From positions 1-64,000 of the forward strand of contig NZ_JMLC01000005.1 of NCBI RefSeq assembly GCF_000686605.1: a stretch of DNA of 64,000 nucleotides, read 5' to 3'. Origin of the DNA: Streptococcus sobrinus DSM 20742 = ATCC 33478. GTDB lineage: Bacteria > Bacillota > Bacilli > Lactobacillales > Streptococcaceae. Both the position numbers and the translations under genes were made by a program. A model generated the notes under the pieces. That model saw only the letters and a program-made list of their open reading frames with translations, did not search any database and was not told the origin of the DNA. Shown here piece after piece: positions 16,952 to 25,867 of this stretch; positions within the stretch are counted from its first letter, which is position 1; each line of letters opens with the position of its first letter.

Positions 16952-17398
16952 ATGGCGAAAATTCGTGGTTTCGAGCTGGTCAGCTCATATGACAATCAAG
17001 ATCTGCTTCCCAAGCGGGAGACGGCTCATGCGGCTGGTTACGATTTGAAGGTGGCAGAAACTACCCAAATTGAGTCAGGGCAAATCGTCCTGGTACCGAC
17101 GGGGGTCAAGGCCTACATGCAACCAGGAGAGGTTCTCTATCTCTATGACCGCTCTTCTAATCCTCGCAAGAAGGGGCTGGTTTTGATTAACTCGGTTGGG
17201 GTAATTGATGGCGACTACTACGGTAACCCCAATAACGAGGGCCATATTTTTGCCCAGATGCAAAATATTACCAATAAAAAGGTGAGTTTAGAAGTCGGTG
17301 ACCGGATTGTTCAGGCCGTCTTCGCCCCTTATCTGGTAGCGGATGACGACCAAGCGACCGGCACTCGTACCGGCGGTTTTGGCTCAACGGGGAAATAG
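16952..17398 (+). CDS. dut: dUTP diphosphatase
   Basis: The enzyme hydrolyses dUTP to dUMP, keeping uracil out of DNA and supplying thymidylate synthesis. The 148 residues hold the trimeric dUTPase motifs in order: AGYDLK, YDRSSNPRKKGL, NSVGVIDGDYYGN, and the C-terminal GTRTGGFGSTG that closes over the active site. The ATG at 16952 has GAGG 6-7 nt upstream; the frame also has an upstream GTG that is not needed. First gene of a dut-hydrolase-radA run typical of streptococci. Confidence 0.95.
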   Translation: MAKIRGFELVSSYDNQDLLPKRETAHAAGYDLKVAETTQIESGQIVLVPTGVKAYMQPGEVLYLYDRSSNPRKKGLVLINSVGVIDGDYYGNPNNEGHIFAQMQNITNKKVSLEVGDRIVQAVFAPYLVADDDQATGTRTGGFGSTGK

Positions 17399-17406
17399 GT
17401 GACAAG

Positions 17407-17871
17407 ATGTCAGACTATCTATTGGTGATTGACATGCAGGATGATTATGTAGGTCCGGGAAAGCTCCATTCCAACCCCGACCTTGTTGGGGCCATCAATA
17501 ACAAGATTGTAAGCTATCCCCAAGACAGGGTTGTCTATATTGTCAATCGTTTTTTCTGGGAATTTAGCCGGCAGGAAAAGAAGCTAATTGCGCCCCTACT
17601 CAAGGTCTCCAATCAGGTCTTTGAAAAGCGTCGAGCTTCCTGCTTCACTAATCCAGAACTCTTGAAATTTTTAAGGGACCATCAGGCTCGCTCCCTTGAA
17701 TTTGTTGGTGTAGATGGCAATTGCTGTGTTAAGCATTCGGTGCTGGCATCAGCAAAACTGGGCTTTGAGACGACCGCAGACTTGTCCGCAATCGGTGTAG
17801 CTAACAAGAAGCATTTTCCAAAAACCAAGAAGAAATGGGAAGTTGCAGGGGTTAGAATTACCTCTGACTAA
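17407..17871 (+). CDS. Isochorismatase-family cysteine hydrolase
   Basis: A 154-residue protein with the isochorismatase/nicotinamidase fold. LLVIDMQDDYVGPG carries the catalytic Asp, and VGVDGNCCVKHSVLAS carries the nucleophilic Cys after the family's cis-peptide region. The substrate is unknown; amide hydrolysis of a small metabolite is likely. It begins 8 nt after dut and sits between dut and radA, as in other streptococci. Confidence 0.85.
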   Translation: MSDYLLVIDMQDDYVGPGKLHSNPDLVGAINNKIVSYPQDRVVYIVNRFFWEFSRQEKKLIAPLLKVSNQVFEKRRASCFTNPELLKFLRDHQARSLEFVGVDGNCCVKHSVLASAKLGFETTADLSAIGVANKKHFPKTKKKWEVAGVRITSD

Positions 17872-17951
17872 TTCCGACGAGCAAGTAAGATAGACTTGCT
17901 TATCTTCAAGTTGTCAAGTCCTCAAGCAAATCATGGAAGAAAAGGAGTTTT

Positions 17952-19319
17952 ATTATCGCTAAGAAAAAATCAACCTTTGTCTGTCAGGAATGTGGCTACA
18001 ATTCGCCCAAGTATCTGGGCCGTTGTCCCAACTGTGGTTCCTGGTCCTCCTTTGTCGAAGAAAAGGAAGTCGAAGAGGTCAAGAATGCCAGGGTTTCCTT
18101 GACAGGCGAAAAGACCAAGCCAACCAAGTTGAAAGATGTTTCCTCCATTGATTATGCTAGGACCAAGACGGATATGGATGAGTTCAACCGTGTCTTGGGG
18201 GGTGGTGTCGTGCCAGGCAGTCTGGTCCTTATCGGTGGGGATCCCGGTATCGGGAAATCCACCCTACTCCTGCAAGTCTCCACCCAGCTGGCTAATAAGG
18301 GAACGGTCCTCTATGTTTCTGGGGAAGAATCTGCCGAGCAAATCAAGCTTCGTAGCGAGCGACTAGGTGATGTTGACAATGAGTTCTATATCTACGCGGA
18401 GACCAATATGCAAAATATCCGCACGGAGATTGAGCGTCTGCAACCAGATTTTCTAATTATCGATTCCATCCAGACGGTTATGAGTCCCGAAATTACTAGT
18501 GTTCAGGGCTCGGTTTCCCAGGTCCGAGAGGTAACTGCTGAGCTCATGCAGCTGGCCAAGAGTAATAACATTGCTACCTTTATCGTCGGGCACGTGACCA
18601 AGGAAGGGACCCTAGCTGGTCCGCGGATGTTGGAGCACATGGTGGATACAGTTCTCTATTTTGAAGGGGAACGCCACCATACCTTTCGAATTTTGCGGGC
18701 GGTCAAAAATCGTTTCGGTTCAACCAACGAAATCGGTATTTTTGAGATGCAGACGGGCGGTCTGGTTGAGGTCCTCAATCCCAGCCAGCTCTTTTTAGAG
18801 GAACGTCTGGACGGGGCAACGGGATCGGCTATTGTTGTCACCATGGAAGGAACCCGGCCCATCTTAGCCGAGGTGCAAGCCTTAGTCACACCGACTGTTT
18901 TTGGTAATGCCAAGCGAACCACGACAGGATTGGATTTCAATCGGGTTAGCCTGATTATGGCCGTATTGGAGAAACGCTGTGGACTCCTTCTGCAAAATCA
19001 GGATGCCTACCTCAAGTCGGCTGGTGGGGTCAAATTGGACGAGCCTGCCATCGACCTAGCTGTGGCAGTCGCCATCGCTTCCTCCTACAAGGAAGCACCG
19101 ACCAATGCCCAAGATGCTTTCATCGGGGAAATCGGTCTGACTGGTGAAATTCGTCGGGTCAACCGTATTGAGCAACGCCTCAATGAAGCTACCAAACTGG
19201 GCTTTACCAAGGTTTACGCTCCTAAAAATGCCTTGCATGGCATTGTAATTCCTAAAAACATCCAAGTCATTGGCGTTTCAACCGTCGGGGAAGTATTAAA
19301 GAAAGTATTTAAGTCATGA
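17952..19319 (+). CDS. radA: DNA repair/recombination ATPase RadA, non-canonical start codon
   Basis: A RecA-like helicase that branch-migrates recombination intermediates and is needed for natural transformation. Parts: N-terminal zinc finger CQECGY...GRCPNC (about residues 11-28), Walker [11 protein letters not shown], the KNRFGSTNE motif and a C-terminal Lon-like domain. Homology is continuous from [10 protein letters not shown], but no in-frame ATG, GTG or TTG exists between the stop at 17886 and a TTG at 18099, which would remove the zinc finger. ATT (17952) or ATC (17955) behind AAAGGAG is the likely start, giving 454-455 residues, the family length. It overlaps rlmB by 4 nt. Confidence 0.9.
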   Translation: MIAKKKSTFVCQECGYNSPKYLGRCPNCGSWSSFVEEKEVEEVKNARVSLTGEKTKPTKLKDVSSIDYARTKTDMDEFNRVLGGGVVPGSLVLIGGDPGIGKSTLLLQVSTQLANKGTVLYVSGEESAEQIKLRSERLGDVDNEFYIYAETNMQNIRTEIERLQPDFLIIDSIQTVMSPEITSVQGSVSQVREVTAELMQLAKSNNIATFIVGHVTKEGTLAGPRMLEHMVDTVLYFEGERHHTFRILRAVKNRFGSTNEIGIFEMQTGGLVEVLNPSQLFLEERLDGATGSAIVVTMEGTRPILAEVQALVTPTVFGNAKRTTTGLDFNRVSLIMAVLEKRCGLLLQNQDAYLKSAGGVKLDEPAIDLAVAVAIASSYKEAPTNAQDAFIGEIGLTGEIRRVNRIEQRLNEATKLGFTKVYAPKNALHGIVIPKNIQVIGVSTVGEVLKKVFKS

Positions 19320-20053
19320 CAGAAAAACAAGCAAATGATGTCGTCTATGGGGTTCACGCCACCATCGAGGCCCTGGAGGCCAACACCGGCAATAAACTCT
19401 ATATCCAGAATGACCTGAGGGGCAAGAATGTCGATAAAATCAAGGCTCTAGCGGGTCAAAAAAAGGTGGCCATTTCCTGGATACCCAAGAAAACCTTGTC
19501 CGAGATGACTCAGGGAGCGGTCCATCAGGGCTTTGTCCTGCGGGTTTCCCAATTTGCCTATAGCGACTTGGCGACCATTTTGGCCAAGGCGGACCAGGAA
19601 GAAAATCCCCTAATTTTGATTTTGGATGGTCTGACCGATCCCCATAATTTGGGGTCCATTCTTCGGACGGCTGATGCGACGGGCGTGGCTGGAATTATTA
19701 TCCCCAAGCACCGAGCAGTCGGTGTCACCCCTGTTGTTGCTAAGACCTCGACAGGAGCGGTGGAACATGTGCCTATTGCTCGGGTAACCAATCTCAGCCA
19801 GACCCTAGATAATCTCAAGGCGGAAAATTATTGGATTTTTGGCACCGATATGGACGGTACGCCTAGCCACAAGTGGAATACCGCGGGCAAGATAGCCCTG
19901 ATTATCGGCAATGAGGGTAAGGGAATTTCGGCCAACCTCAAGAAGCAGGTTGATGAAATGATTACCGTTCCCATGACTGGCCATGTCCAAAGCCTCAATG
20001 CCAGCGTGGCTGCAGCTGTTCTTATGTATGAAGTCTTCAGAAACAAGCTTTGA
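19316..20053 (+). CDS. rlmB: 23S rRNA 2'-O-methyltransferase RlmB-type (TrmH/SPOUT)
   Basis: The enzyme is predicted to methylate the ribose of a guanosine in 23S rRNA. The 245 residues have an N-terminal substrate-binding part ([10 protein letters not shown]) and a SPOUT knot domain with [19 protein letters not shown] (motif 1), IIGNEGKGI (motif 2) and [18 protein letters not shown] (motif 3). It overlaps radA by ATGA, so translation is probably coupled. In Bacillus and most streptococci rlmB (yacO) is followed directly by rae1 (yacP); here a 900-bp gap with a long repeat lies between them. Confidence 0.93.
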   Translation: MTEKQANDVVYGVHATIEALEANTGNKLYIQNDLRGKNVDKIKALAGQKKVAISWIPKKTLSEMTQGAVHQGFVLRVSQFAYSDLATILAKADQEENPLILILDGLTDPHNLGSILRTADATGVAGIIIPKHRAVGVTPVVAKTSTGAVEHVPIARVTNLSQTLDNLKAENYWIFGTDMDGTPSHKWNTAGKIALIIGNEGKGISANLKKQVDEMITVPMTGHVQSLNASVAAAVLMYEVFRNKL

Positions 20054-20246
20054 ATGACTTTGCCCTAGCCCAGAGTGGGGGGCGGGTGAGCTAGATTGGA
20101 ATAATCCCAGTCAACCTATCTATTACTCTGAGCTTTCTAAAAGTAGATAGCATTCTGGGCTCAGATGCCTGTAGTCTTCTGTGCTCAGACTTAGGTTTAG
20201 ATAGGGTAAGCCTCTAGCTCTGCTTTCGCTCCTAGCACAAACTATC

Positions 20247-20268
20247 AAGGCCACCTCTTGGCCTTTTT
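20247..20268 (+). terminator. rlmB terminator
   Basis: AAGGCCA (20247-20253) / TTGGCCTT (20258-20265) with a 4-nt loop, then a T-run. It directly precedes the left end of the repeat element. Confidence 0.8.
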
Positions 20269-20947
20269 ATACTCTTTAAGGTTCAAAACCTGCTATTTTT
20301 TGCTTCAGCATGGACACAATTCGCTAAGATGCCGAGTACTTTAGTTAGATGACTGAAGGATAAAGTGATACTTTCGCCAAAGTGGTAGATTAGCAACAAG
20401 CACGGCCGTTGCTAATAATGGGAATTTTGAGAGAGATTTAGTCCGGTGGACTAAATCTGCCTGAGCTTAAAAACTCGAAAGCGAAGGGGCTCAAAATTTA
20501 TCACGGGGCAAAGCCATCAGCTACTAAAGTAGCGATGTCTAACGCCAATCTCAATAGTGATTGGCTAGCCCCCTGATTAACTCGGTTAGGCCAGTAAAAT
20601 CGGCTAGCCTAACCTCATGTCGTAATGAAACTCCGGAATTGAATGCGCCTACACCACTGTGGAAAAAGAGAAATCTGCCTTGGAGCTCTATTAGCTCCTT
20701 CGTCAGTCTTCCTATTTTCCTTTGCGGTGCTTAACGGCTCTGTATCTTGTGAGGAGTTTGCTTGCGTCCGCACTTTTTAACGACATTCCCTTTTCAAAAT
20801 TGATATTATTTTGAAAAGGGAAATAGTAAGGTAGCTAGGTAAGTCGCTCTAGCGATTACCGTAGTTCATCAGGGATTTTAATCGCTGATGAACTTACTAC
20901 GTTAGAAAGTATCAAAAATGAAAGTTTTGATGTTAAATGAGTATAAA
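20268..20947 (+). repeat. Modular intergenic repeat, long form (copy A)
   Basis: A 680-bp element with BOX-like ends: TATACTCTTTAAGGTTCAAA on the left and TTTTGATGTTAAATGAGTAT on the right. Internal modules in order: TACTTTCGCCAAAGTGG; a hairpin TTAGCAAC...GTTGCTAA; a roughly 300-bp insert module shared only with the copy at 59023-59804 (GATTTAGTCCGGTGGACTAAATC onward); GGAGTTTGCTTGCGTCCGCAC; the palindrome CCCTTTTCAAAAT...ATTTTGAAAAGGG; AGGTAAGTCGC..GCGATTACC; and the long hairpin GTTCATCAG...CTGATGAAC. It has no convincing ORF. It separates rlmB from rae1 and ends 23 bp before the rae1 start. Confidence 0.85.
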
Positions 20948-20969
20948 TTCACTCAAAAAGGAGGTTGCC

Positions 20970-21482
20970 ATGAAAAAGAAGATTCTTTTGGTTGATGGCT
21001 ACAATATGATTGCCTTTTGGCGGGAGACCTATCAGCTCTTCAAGACCAACCAGCTGGATGCTGCTAGGACCATCCTCCTGCAAAAGCTCAGTCATTATGC
21101 TAGTTTTGAAGATTTAGAGATTATTTGTGTCTTTGATGCCCAGTATGTTCCTGGCAGTCGCCAGAAATATGATGACTATGCTTTGACGGTTGTCTTTACT
21201 GAGGAGAATGAAACGGCTGATTCCTATATTGAGCGGATGGCGGCTGAGCTCAACAGCCCCCTCAATCGGGTTGAAGTGGCCACCAGCGACCTTAATGAGC
21301 AATGGACCGTCTTTTCCCAAGGAGCCCTGCGAGTCTCTGCCCGAGAGCTGGAGGAGCGGGTCAATGTGGTCAAATCAGACTTGGACAAGATGTCTAAAAC
21401 TATTGACCTCTACACCCCTCGCCTAGGTTCGCTTGATGATGACCAGTTGGATAAGCTCCGCTCCATTTTGGACGACCTCTAG
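20970..21482 (+). CDS. rae1: Rae1/YacP-type NYN-domain ribonuclease
   Basis: A 170-residue PIN/NYN-fold protein homologous to Bacillus Rae1, a ribosome-associated endonuclease that cuts mRNA in the A site. Visible acidic residues: LLVDGYNMI (about 6-14), CVFDAQY, ENETADSYIERM and VATSDLNEQW, forming the metal site. I use ATG 20970 behind AAAAGGAGG; an upstream in-frame start at 20937 lies within repeat sequence. The close tie to rlmB is conserved, with the repeat inserted between. Confidence 0.9.
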   Translation: MKKKILLVDGYNMIAFWRETYQLFKTNQLDAARTILLQKLSHYASFEDLEIICVFDAQYVPGSRQKYDDYALTVVFTEENETADSYIERMAAELNSPLNRVEVATSDLNEQWTVFSQGALRVSARELEERVNVVKSDLDKMSKTIDLYTPRLGSLDDDQLDKLRSILDDL

Positions 21483-21697
21483 GACCTGAAAAGGACAAGT
21501 GACTAAGGGGTCTTACTTTTAAGTAAAAAAAATGGAAAGCCGTTGATTTAGAGGGATAAAATCATTTACAAATGCTCCAAAGTCGGTTATGCTAGTCTCT
21601 GGAGAGAGAAAATCAAATAATTCTTTGAGCATCAAAGCATTCCCATTCTTTGGTCTGCTTTTGGTATCCATTGAATTCTAGAAAAACGGAGGTTGGC

Positions 21698-22558
21698 ATG
21701 ACTTTTAAAATCATTACTGATTCGACTGCCGATTTAGACGAAAACTGGGCCCAGACTCAGGATATTGATATTCTCGGATTAACGATTACCCTAAATGATA
21801 AAACCTACCCCACAGCTGGTCCTGACCGGATTAGCAGTGAGGAGCTATTGCAGGCCATGAAAGATGGCGGTAAGCCAACGACCAGTCAGGTTAATGTCGG
21901 CCAATTTGAAGCTAGCTTTAGAAAATACGCCCAAGCAGAGCGACCAGTTCTTTATCTGGCATTTTCATCGGTTCTTTCAGGGACCTATCAGTCCAGCCAG
22001 ATTGCTAGAGACTTGGTCTTAGAGGACTATCCAGAAGCCATCATTGAGATTATTGATACTAGGGCAGCTGCTGGCGGTGAGGGCTATCTTTCCATACTGG
22101 CGGCCCAGCTGCGAGACCAAGGGGCTAGTCTAGATGAAGTCAAGGCCAAGGTTCTGGATATTTTGCCTCGCCTGCGGACCCATTTCTTAGTAGATGACCT
22201 CTACCATCTTATGCGAGGGGGGCGATTGTCTAAGAGCTCTGCTCTGATTGGAAGCCTGGTCAATATAAAACCTCTTCTTTGGCTGGATACCGAGGGCAAG
22301 CTAGTTCCTCTGGCCAAACTGCGTGGGCGAAAAAAAGGTATCAAAGAGATGTTGACTCGGGCGATGACAAATGTGGAAGCTAGCACCGCTATCGTTGCCT
22401 ATTCCAATGATGAGGCCAGCGCTCAAGACCTCAAGGAAAAATTGTTGGATAGTCCTGTTATTTCAGAAGTTCTCATCATGCCCCTAGGCCCAATTATCTC
22501 AGCTCATGTCGGCCCTAATACCCTGGCTGTCTTTACCATTGGCCATGACCCCCGTTAA
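21698..22558 (+). CDS. DegV/FakB-family fatty acid-binding protein
   Basis: A 286-residue EDD-fold protein. DegV proteins bind one fatty acid; FakB members present it to the kinase FakA for phosphorylation before phospholipid synthesis. Visible: ITDSTADL near the N-terminus (first fatty-acid contact region), [26 protein letters not shown] and the C-terminal [19 protein letters not shown]. The start is ATG 21698 with CGGAGG upstream. It is a single gene; a hairpin repeat follows it. Confidence 0.9.
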   Translation: MTFKIITDSTADLDENWAQTQDIDILGLTITLNDKTYPTAGPDRISSEELLQAMKDGGKPTTSQVNVGQFEASFRKYAQAERPVLYLAFSSVLSGTYQSSQIARDLVLEDYPEAIIEIIDTRAAAGGEGYLSILAAQLRDQGASLDEVKAKVLDILPRLRTHFLVDDLYHLMRGGRLSKSSALIGSLVNIKPLLWLDTEGKLVPLAKLRGRKKGIKEMLTRAMTNVEASTAIVAYSNDEASAQDLKEKLLDSPVISEVLIMPLGPIISAHVGPNTLAVFTIGHDPR

Positions 22559-22628
22559 ATCCCAGCCTCGCGAGAAATCTCAAGATACAACGAACAAAGC
22601 AAATCTAGAATTGAGAAATCTTGCTTTG

Positions 22629-22719
22629 CAACGGTAGCCACCACCGCGGTCTGCCTATGCCTCTCACTAACTTCAAAAGAAAAGCATCACCACCGGCTTT
22701 CCTTTTTTCGTGTCGTCAC
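22629..22719 (+). repeat. Twin-hairpin 3' repeat (copy 1)
   Basis: CAACGGTAGCC, a GC-rich loop, GTCTGCCTATGCCT, CACTAACTTCAAAAGA, then a second hairpin ending GGCTTTCCTTTTTTCGTGTC. It matches the element at 32155-32242 in order and in the flanking CACTAA(C/T)TTCAAA and TTTTTCGTGTCGT. Both lie just after a stop codon, and the second hairpin with T-run could terminate transcription. Confidence 0.55.
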
Positions 22720-22818
22720 GCATAAAGTCACTCTGCTGTCTTTTAGTTGAGTGGCTACGAAAGTTGCTAGTGCAACTTCCTATATTCCTGACTGACTCCA
22801 ACCAGACAGTAAAAACGA

Positions 22819-23574
22819 TTGTATCGTTATCATGTCGCTTCGTTAACTCACTTTGACCTACCTGCTGAAGGAAAACAAAGCCTTCTCCTTAAAACAGTTT
22901 TAGACAAAATCACTTGGATTTTCTTAGCCTTCTTTATTTTTTATTTAGACTTCAGCATGCAGAGTCTCTTGCTTGGCGGCAAAAATTTACATAATATGGG
23001 AGTTTCCCTGATTGCTAGTTTCGGATTTATTCTGGTGTCAGTTTTTCTTCTTCTCTTGATGCGGAAGCTCCAAGAACCACTATCCTTAAAGCCTTTGGCA
23101 ACCACGAAATTTTCCCTATACTTTACAGCTTTTCCTGCTGTCATGGTTATTAATTTTTTGGGTAGCCTTGTGCGCATGTTTATGACTCACTCGACTACAA
23201 GCGCCAACCAAGCAGCTCTCAATAATCTGGAGATGCCATTTTACTTGTACTTCACTTTGGCAGTGCTTTTTGCGCCAATTGTTGAAGAACTCATTTTCCG
23301 AAAGTGTCTGCTGGAGAAGGTCTTTGGCTTTGATGGCTGGCTCAAGTGGGTTGGTTGGATTGTGACCGCCTTTCTCTTTGGCTACTTCCACCTCTACAGC
23401 GATCCTGGCGATATTGGTGGCTGGATTTCTTATGGAGGCATGGGGCTAGTCTTTGGCTTCGTCGCCATGCAGTCTAAGCGAATTGAGTACAGCATTGCCA
23501 TCCACATGTCCATGAATGCTTTTGTTGTTCTGATGGGGTTTGTCGCGACATTGTTGCAACAACTTGCTCACTAG
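22819..23574 (+). CDS. CPBP-family intramembrane metalloprotease
   Basis: A membrane protein of the CAAX protease/bacteriocin-processing (Abi) family, about 240-250 residues, with at least six hydrophobic segments. Catalytic motifs: EELIFRKCLL (motif 1), FGYFHLYSDPGD (motif 2) and the His of HMSMNAF (motif 3). The substrate is unknown; relatives give bacteriocin immunity or process peptides. The start is doubtful: the frame opens with TTG at 22819 without a ribosome site, and its first 20 or so codons (22842-22890) match a piece of the BOX-like repeat at 25868-26022. The native N-terminus may have been replaced. Confidence 0.82.
   Translation: MYRYHVASLTHFDLPAEGKQSLLLKTVLDKITWIFLAFFIFYLDFSMQSLLLGGKNLHNMGVSLIASFGFILVSVFLLLLMRKLQEPLSLKPLATTKFSLYFTAFPAVMVINFLGSLVRMFMTHSTTSANQAALNNLEMPFYLYFTLAVLFAPIVEELIFRKCLLEKVFGFDGWLKWVGWIVTAFLFGYFHLYSDPGDIGGWISYGGMGLVFGFVAMQSKRIEYSIAIHMSMNAFVVLMGFVATLLQQLAH
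22842..22890 (-). repeat. Fragment of the BOX-like repeat inside a CDS 5' end
   Basis: CTTCGTTAACTCACTTTG followed by ACCTACCTGCTGAAGGAAAA corresponds, in reverse orientation, to 25950-26001 (reverse complement CTTCGTTAACTCACTTTG then CCGTTTCTGCTGAGGAAA). Confidence 0.6.
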
Positions 23575-23591
23575 GATAAATAATTAAGATT

Positions 23592-23630
23592 AAGGTCGAG
23601 GAAGATAAGCTAGTCCCGACCTTATTTTTT
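23592..23630 (+). terminator. Terminator after the CPBP gene
   Basis: AAGGTCG (23592-23598) / CGACCTT (23617-23623), then ATTTTTTG. Confidence 0.75.
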
Positions 23631-23951
23631 GCCGGCAAAAAATGAAAAGAAGAATTTAAGAGCGAAAATTTACTTTTTACTGCAATCCCTGTCAAGAAGA
23701 CAGTCAAATAGAGGATAGTTTAAGCAACCTTATTCCCGAATTCTAAAGGAGTCCGATTCTTGGCCATGCTTATAATTTAGCTGAAGAAGAAGTCTTGTCC
23801 GTTCAATATCACTTAGTTGAGGATTGTTATCTGCTGACTGACTGATATGCTGAAAGCACAGCCTTTTCTTGAATAAAAATATCCTCAGAAACCGAAATTC
23901 TGAGGAGTTTTACGAGTTCTAAAAGAAAAATTTTTAAGGCTATAGTTAATC
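23631..23951. other. Gap with a possible gene remnant
   Basis: No full gene. A short open stretch (about 23745-23842) reads ILGHAYNLAEEEVLSVQYHL and ends at a stop. It looks protein-like but has no start, so it may be a remnant. A hairpin CCTCAGAA...TTCTGAGG (about 23882-23906) lies before proC and could end its minus-strand transcript. Confidence 0.35.
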
Positions 23952-24722
23952 CTAGAGTTCCTTGGCCCGAGCGATGGTCGCATCAATGCCGGAAATGACG
24001 GAAGCTGTTAAACCGGTCTTTTCCAAATCGGCTAAACCTGCAATGGTGGTGCCGCCAGGGCTGGAAATTTTATCCATCAAATCGTGGGGACTATCCTGAC
24101 CTTGGCTGAGATTCTGAGCACTAGCCAGGACCGTTTGGGTCACGATGTCCACGGCTCGATTCTTAGGTAGTCCGTGTTTGACACCAGCCAGGGCTAAGGC
24201 TTCCATGAAAAGGTAGATATAGGCTGGACTAGAACCAGCCAAAGCCGTAAAGCTATCAAAGTCCTTTTCAGCAATCTCAAAGGTCGAGCCAAAGCTGTTG
24301 GTGATGGTCTTAGCCAGGTCCAAGAGTTGGTCATCCACCTGTTGATTGCGACAGATAGCCGTCGTACTTTGTAAAATCTGGGCATTGATATTGGGCATAA
24401 TCCGAATCAGAGGCAGGCTTGGGTCGGTCAGTTCAGCCAAACACTCTAGGCTAACTCCAGCTGCCATGGACATGATGGGTTGGTGGAAAGTCAATTTGTC
24501 CAGAACTGAAGGCAGGACCTGAGGCTTGACAGCCAGGACAATCAGGTCAGCTTGGGTCACCAATTCGCTGTGTTGGGCTAGGGCTCTGACACCCAGTTCT
24601 TGGGCCTGACGGGCTGTTTTCTCAGGGTCCCGCCCTGCCACTAAAATCTCAAAGTCCGTTTTTTCTAGGCCCTTGATAATGGCTGTTGCCATCTTTCCTA
24701 GGCCGATAAATCCAATTTTCAT
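23952..24722 (-). CDS. proC: Pyrroline-5-carboxylate reductase
   Basis: The enzyme performs the last step of proline synthesis, reducing pyrroline-5-carboxylate with NAD(P)H. The 256 residues begin MKIGFIGLGKMATAI (Rossmann loop). VLAVKPQV and IMPNINA follow, then the C-terminal family signature region ALAGSSPAYIYLFMEAL and the SSPGGTTIAGL motif. I use MKIGF at 24722 rather than the upstream in-frame codon at 24734. It lies 61 nt downstream of pepA on the same strand. Confidence 0.95.
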   Translation of the reverse strand: MKIGFIGLGKMATAIIKGLEKTDFEILVAGRDPEKTARQAQELGVRALAQHSELVTQADLIVLAVKPQVLPSVLDKLTFHQPIMSMAAGVSLECLAELTDPSLPLIRIMPNINAQILQSTTAICRNQQVDDQLLDLAKTITNSFGSTFEIAEKDFDSFTALAGSSPAYIYLFMEALALAGVKHGLPKNRAVDIVTQTVLASAQNLSQGQDSPHDLMDKISSPGGTTIAGLADLEKTGLTASVISGIDATIARAKEL

Positions 24723-24783
24723 AGTTCTAACCAAGACTTGCCCCGCTTGTATTCCAAAGAGCGGTCAGTCCAGTCCCTTTCCG

Positions 24784-25851
24784 TTAATAATTTTTGATAA
24801 GATCGACCGTTGAGCGGTCTAATTTTTTGAGGATGGCTTGCAAGAAGGCCTGAGCCTGATAGAAGTCGTCCAAGCTGTAAAGGGTTTGGTGGGAATGAAT
24901 ATAGCGGGCACAGACTCCAATGGTAGTCGAAGGTACACCACTATTTTGCAGGTGGGCAGCACCAGCATCGGTGCCACCTTTAGCGGCATAGTACTGGTAC
25001 TTGACACCGGCTTCCTCCGCCGTTGTTAGCAGAAAGTCCCGCATATTGGCCAGCATAACATGGCCTGGGTCGTAGAAACGAATCAGCGTCCCATCGCCGA
25101 TTTTGCCCTGTTCGCCATAGACGTCCCCGGCTGGCGAACAATCAAGGGCAAAGAAGAGCTCGGGGTCAAACTTGGTTGTCGAGACATGGGCTCCCCGCAG
25201 GCCAACCTCCTCCTGAACATTGGCTCCAGCAATCAGAGTGCTGTCCAACTGGCTATTTTTCAGACTTTCCAAAGCTTCAATCACCATGAGAATACCGTAG
25301 CGGTTGTCCCAGGCCTTGCTGATGACATTTTTCTGATTGGCCGTCAGAATGGCCTGACTATCAGGGACAATGATGTCGCCGGGCGTGATGCCAAAACTTT
25401 CAGTCTCTGCCTTATCGCTAAAGCCGCCATCAAAAATAATATCAGCGACCGTTGGCAGACTGGCTTGGCCCTTTTGGCCCCTTAGGAAATGTGGTGGAAC
25501 CGAGCCTGAAATAAGGGGCAGTCTCTGACCAGAACGACTTATCAGGGTGAAGCGTTGCGAGGAAATCACCAAGGGATTCCAGCCACCGATGGCCACCGCC
25601 CGCAGGGTTCCGTCTTCCTTGATGTGGCTGACCATAAAGCCGACCTCATCCATGTGGGCTGCAATCATGACCCGAGGGGCTTGAGGTTCGGAGCTCTCCT
25701 TGATCCCAAAGAGGCCACCGAGACCGTCGGTTTCAATCCTGTCAACATTGGGGGCAATGGCCTGACGCAGGTAGTCTCGCACCTGCCCTTCATGGCCAGC
25801 CAAGCCCTTGAGACTGGTCACTTCTTGAATTTTACTAAATAAGTCTGTCAT
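24784..25851 (-). CDS. pepA: Glutamyl aminopeptidase (M42 family)
   Basis: A 355-residue dinuclear metallo-aminopeptidase that trims N-terminal Glu/Asp from peptides in the cytosol. Metal and catalytic motifs: AAHMDEVGFMV, AWDNRYG, QEEVGLRGA (catalytic Glu pair), ALDCSPAGD and IHSHQTL near the C-terminus. It is well conserved in lactic acid bacteria. It is transcribed away from the DUF4651-thioredoxin genes, with a BOX-like repeat in the divergent spacer. Confidence 0.93.
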   Translation of the reverse strand: MTDLFSKIQEVTSLKGLAGHEGQVRDYLRQAIAPNVDRIETDGLGGLFGIKESSEPQAPRVMIAAHMDEVGFMVSHIKEDGTLRAVAIGGWNPLVISSQRFTLISRSGQRLPLISGSVPPHFLRGQKGQASLPTVADIIFDGGFSDKAETESFGITPGDIIVPDSQAILTANQKNVISKAWDNRYGILMVIEALESLKNSQLDSTLIAGANVQEEVGLRGAHVSTTKFDPELFFALDCSPAGDVYGEQGKIGDGTLIRFYDPGHVMLANMRDFLLTTAEEAGVKYQYYAAKGGTDAGAAHLQNSGVPSTTIGVCARYIHSHQTLYSLDDFYQAQAFLQAILKKLDRSTVDLIKNY

Positions 25852-25867
25852 GACATCCTCGCTTTCT

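Noticed and set aside
17896..18102. A 68-residue ORF before radA
   Set aside because: It overlaps the radA zinc-finger coding region in another frame and has no ribosome site at its start.
20268..20947. Repeat copies read as a CRISPR array
   Set aside because: The copies are single, far apart and contain no regular short repeat-spacer pattern.
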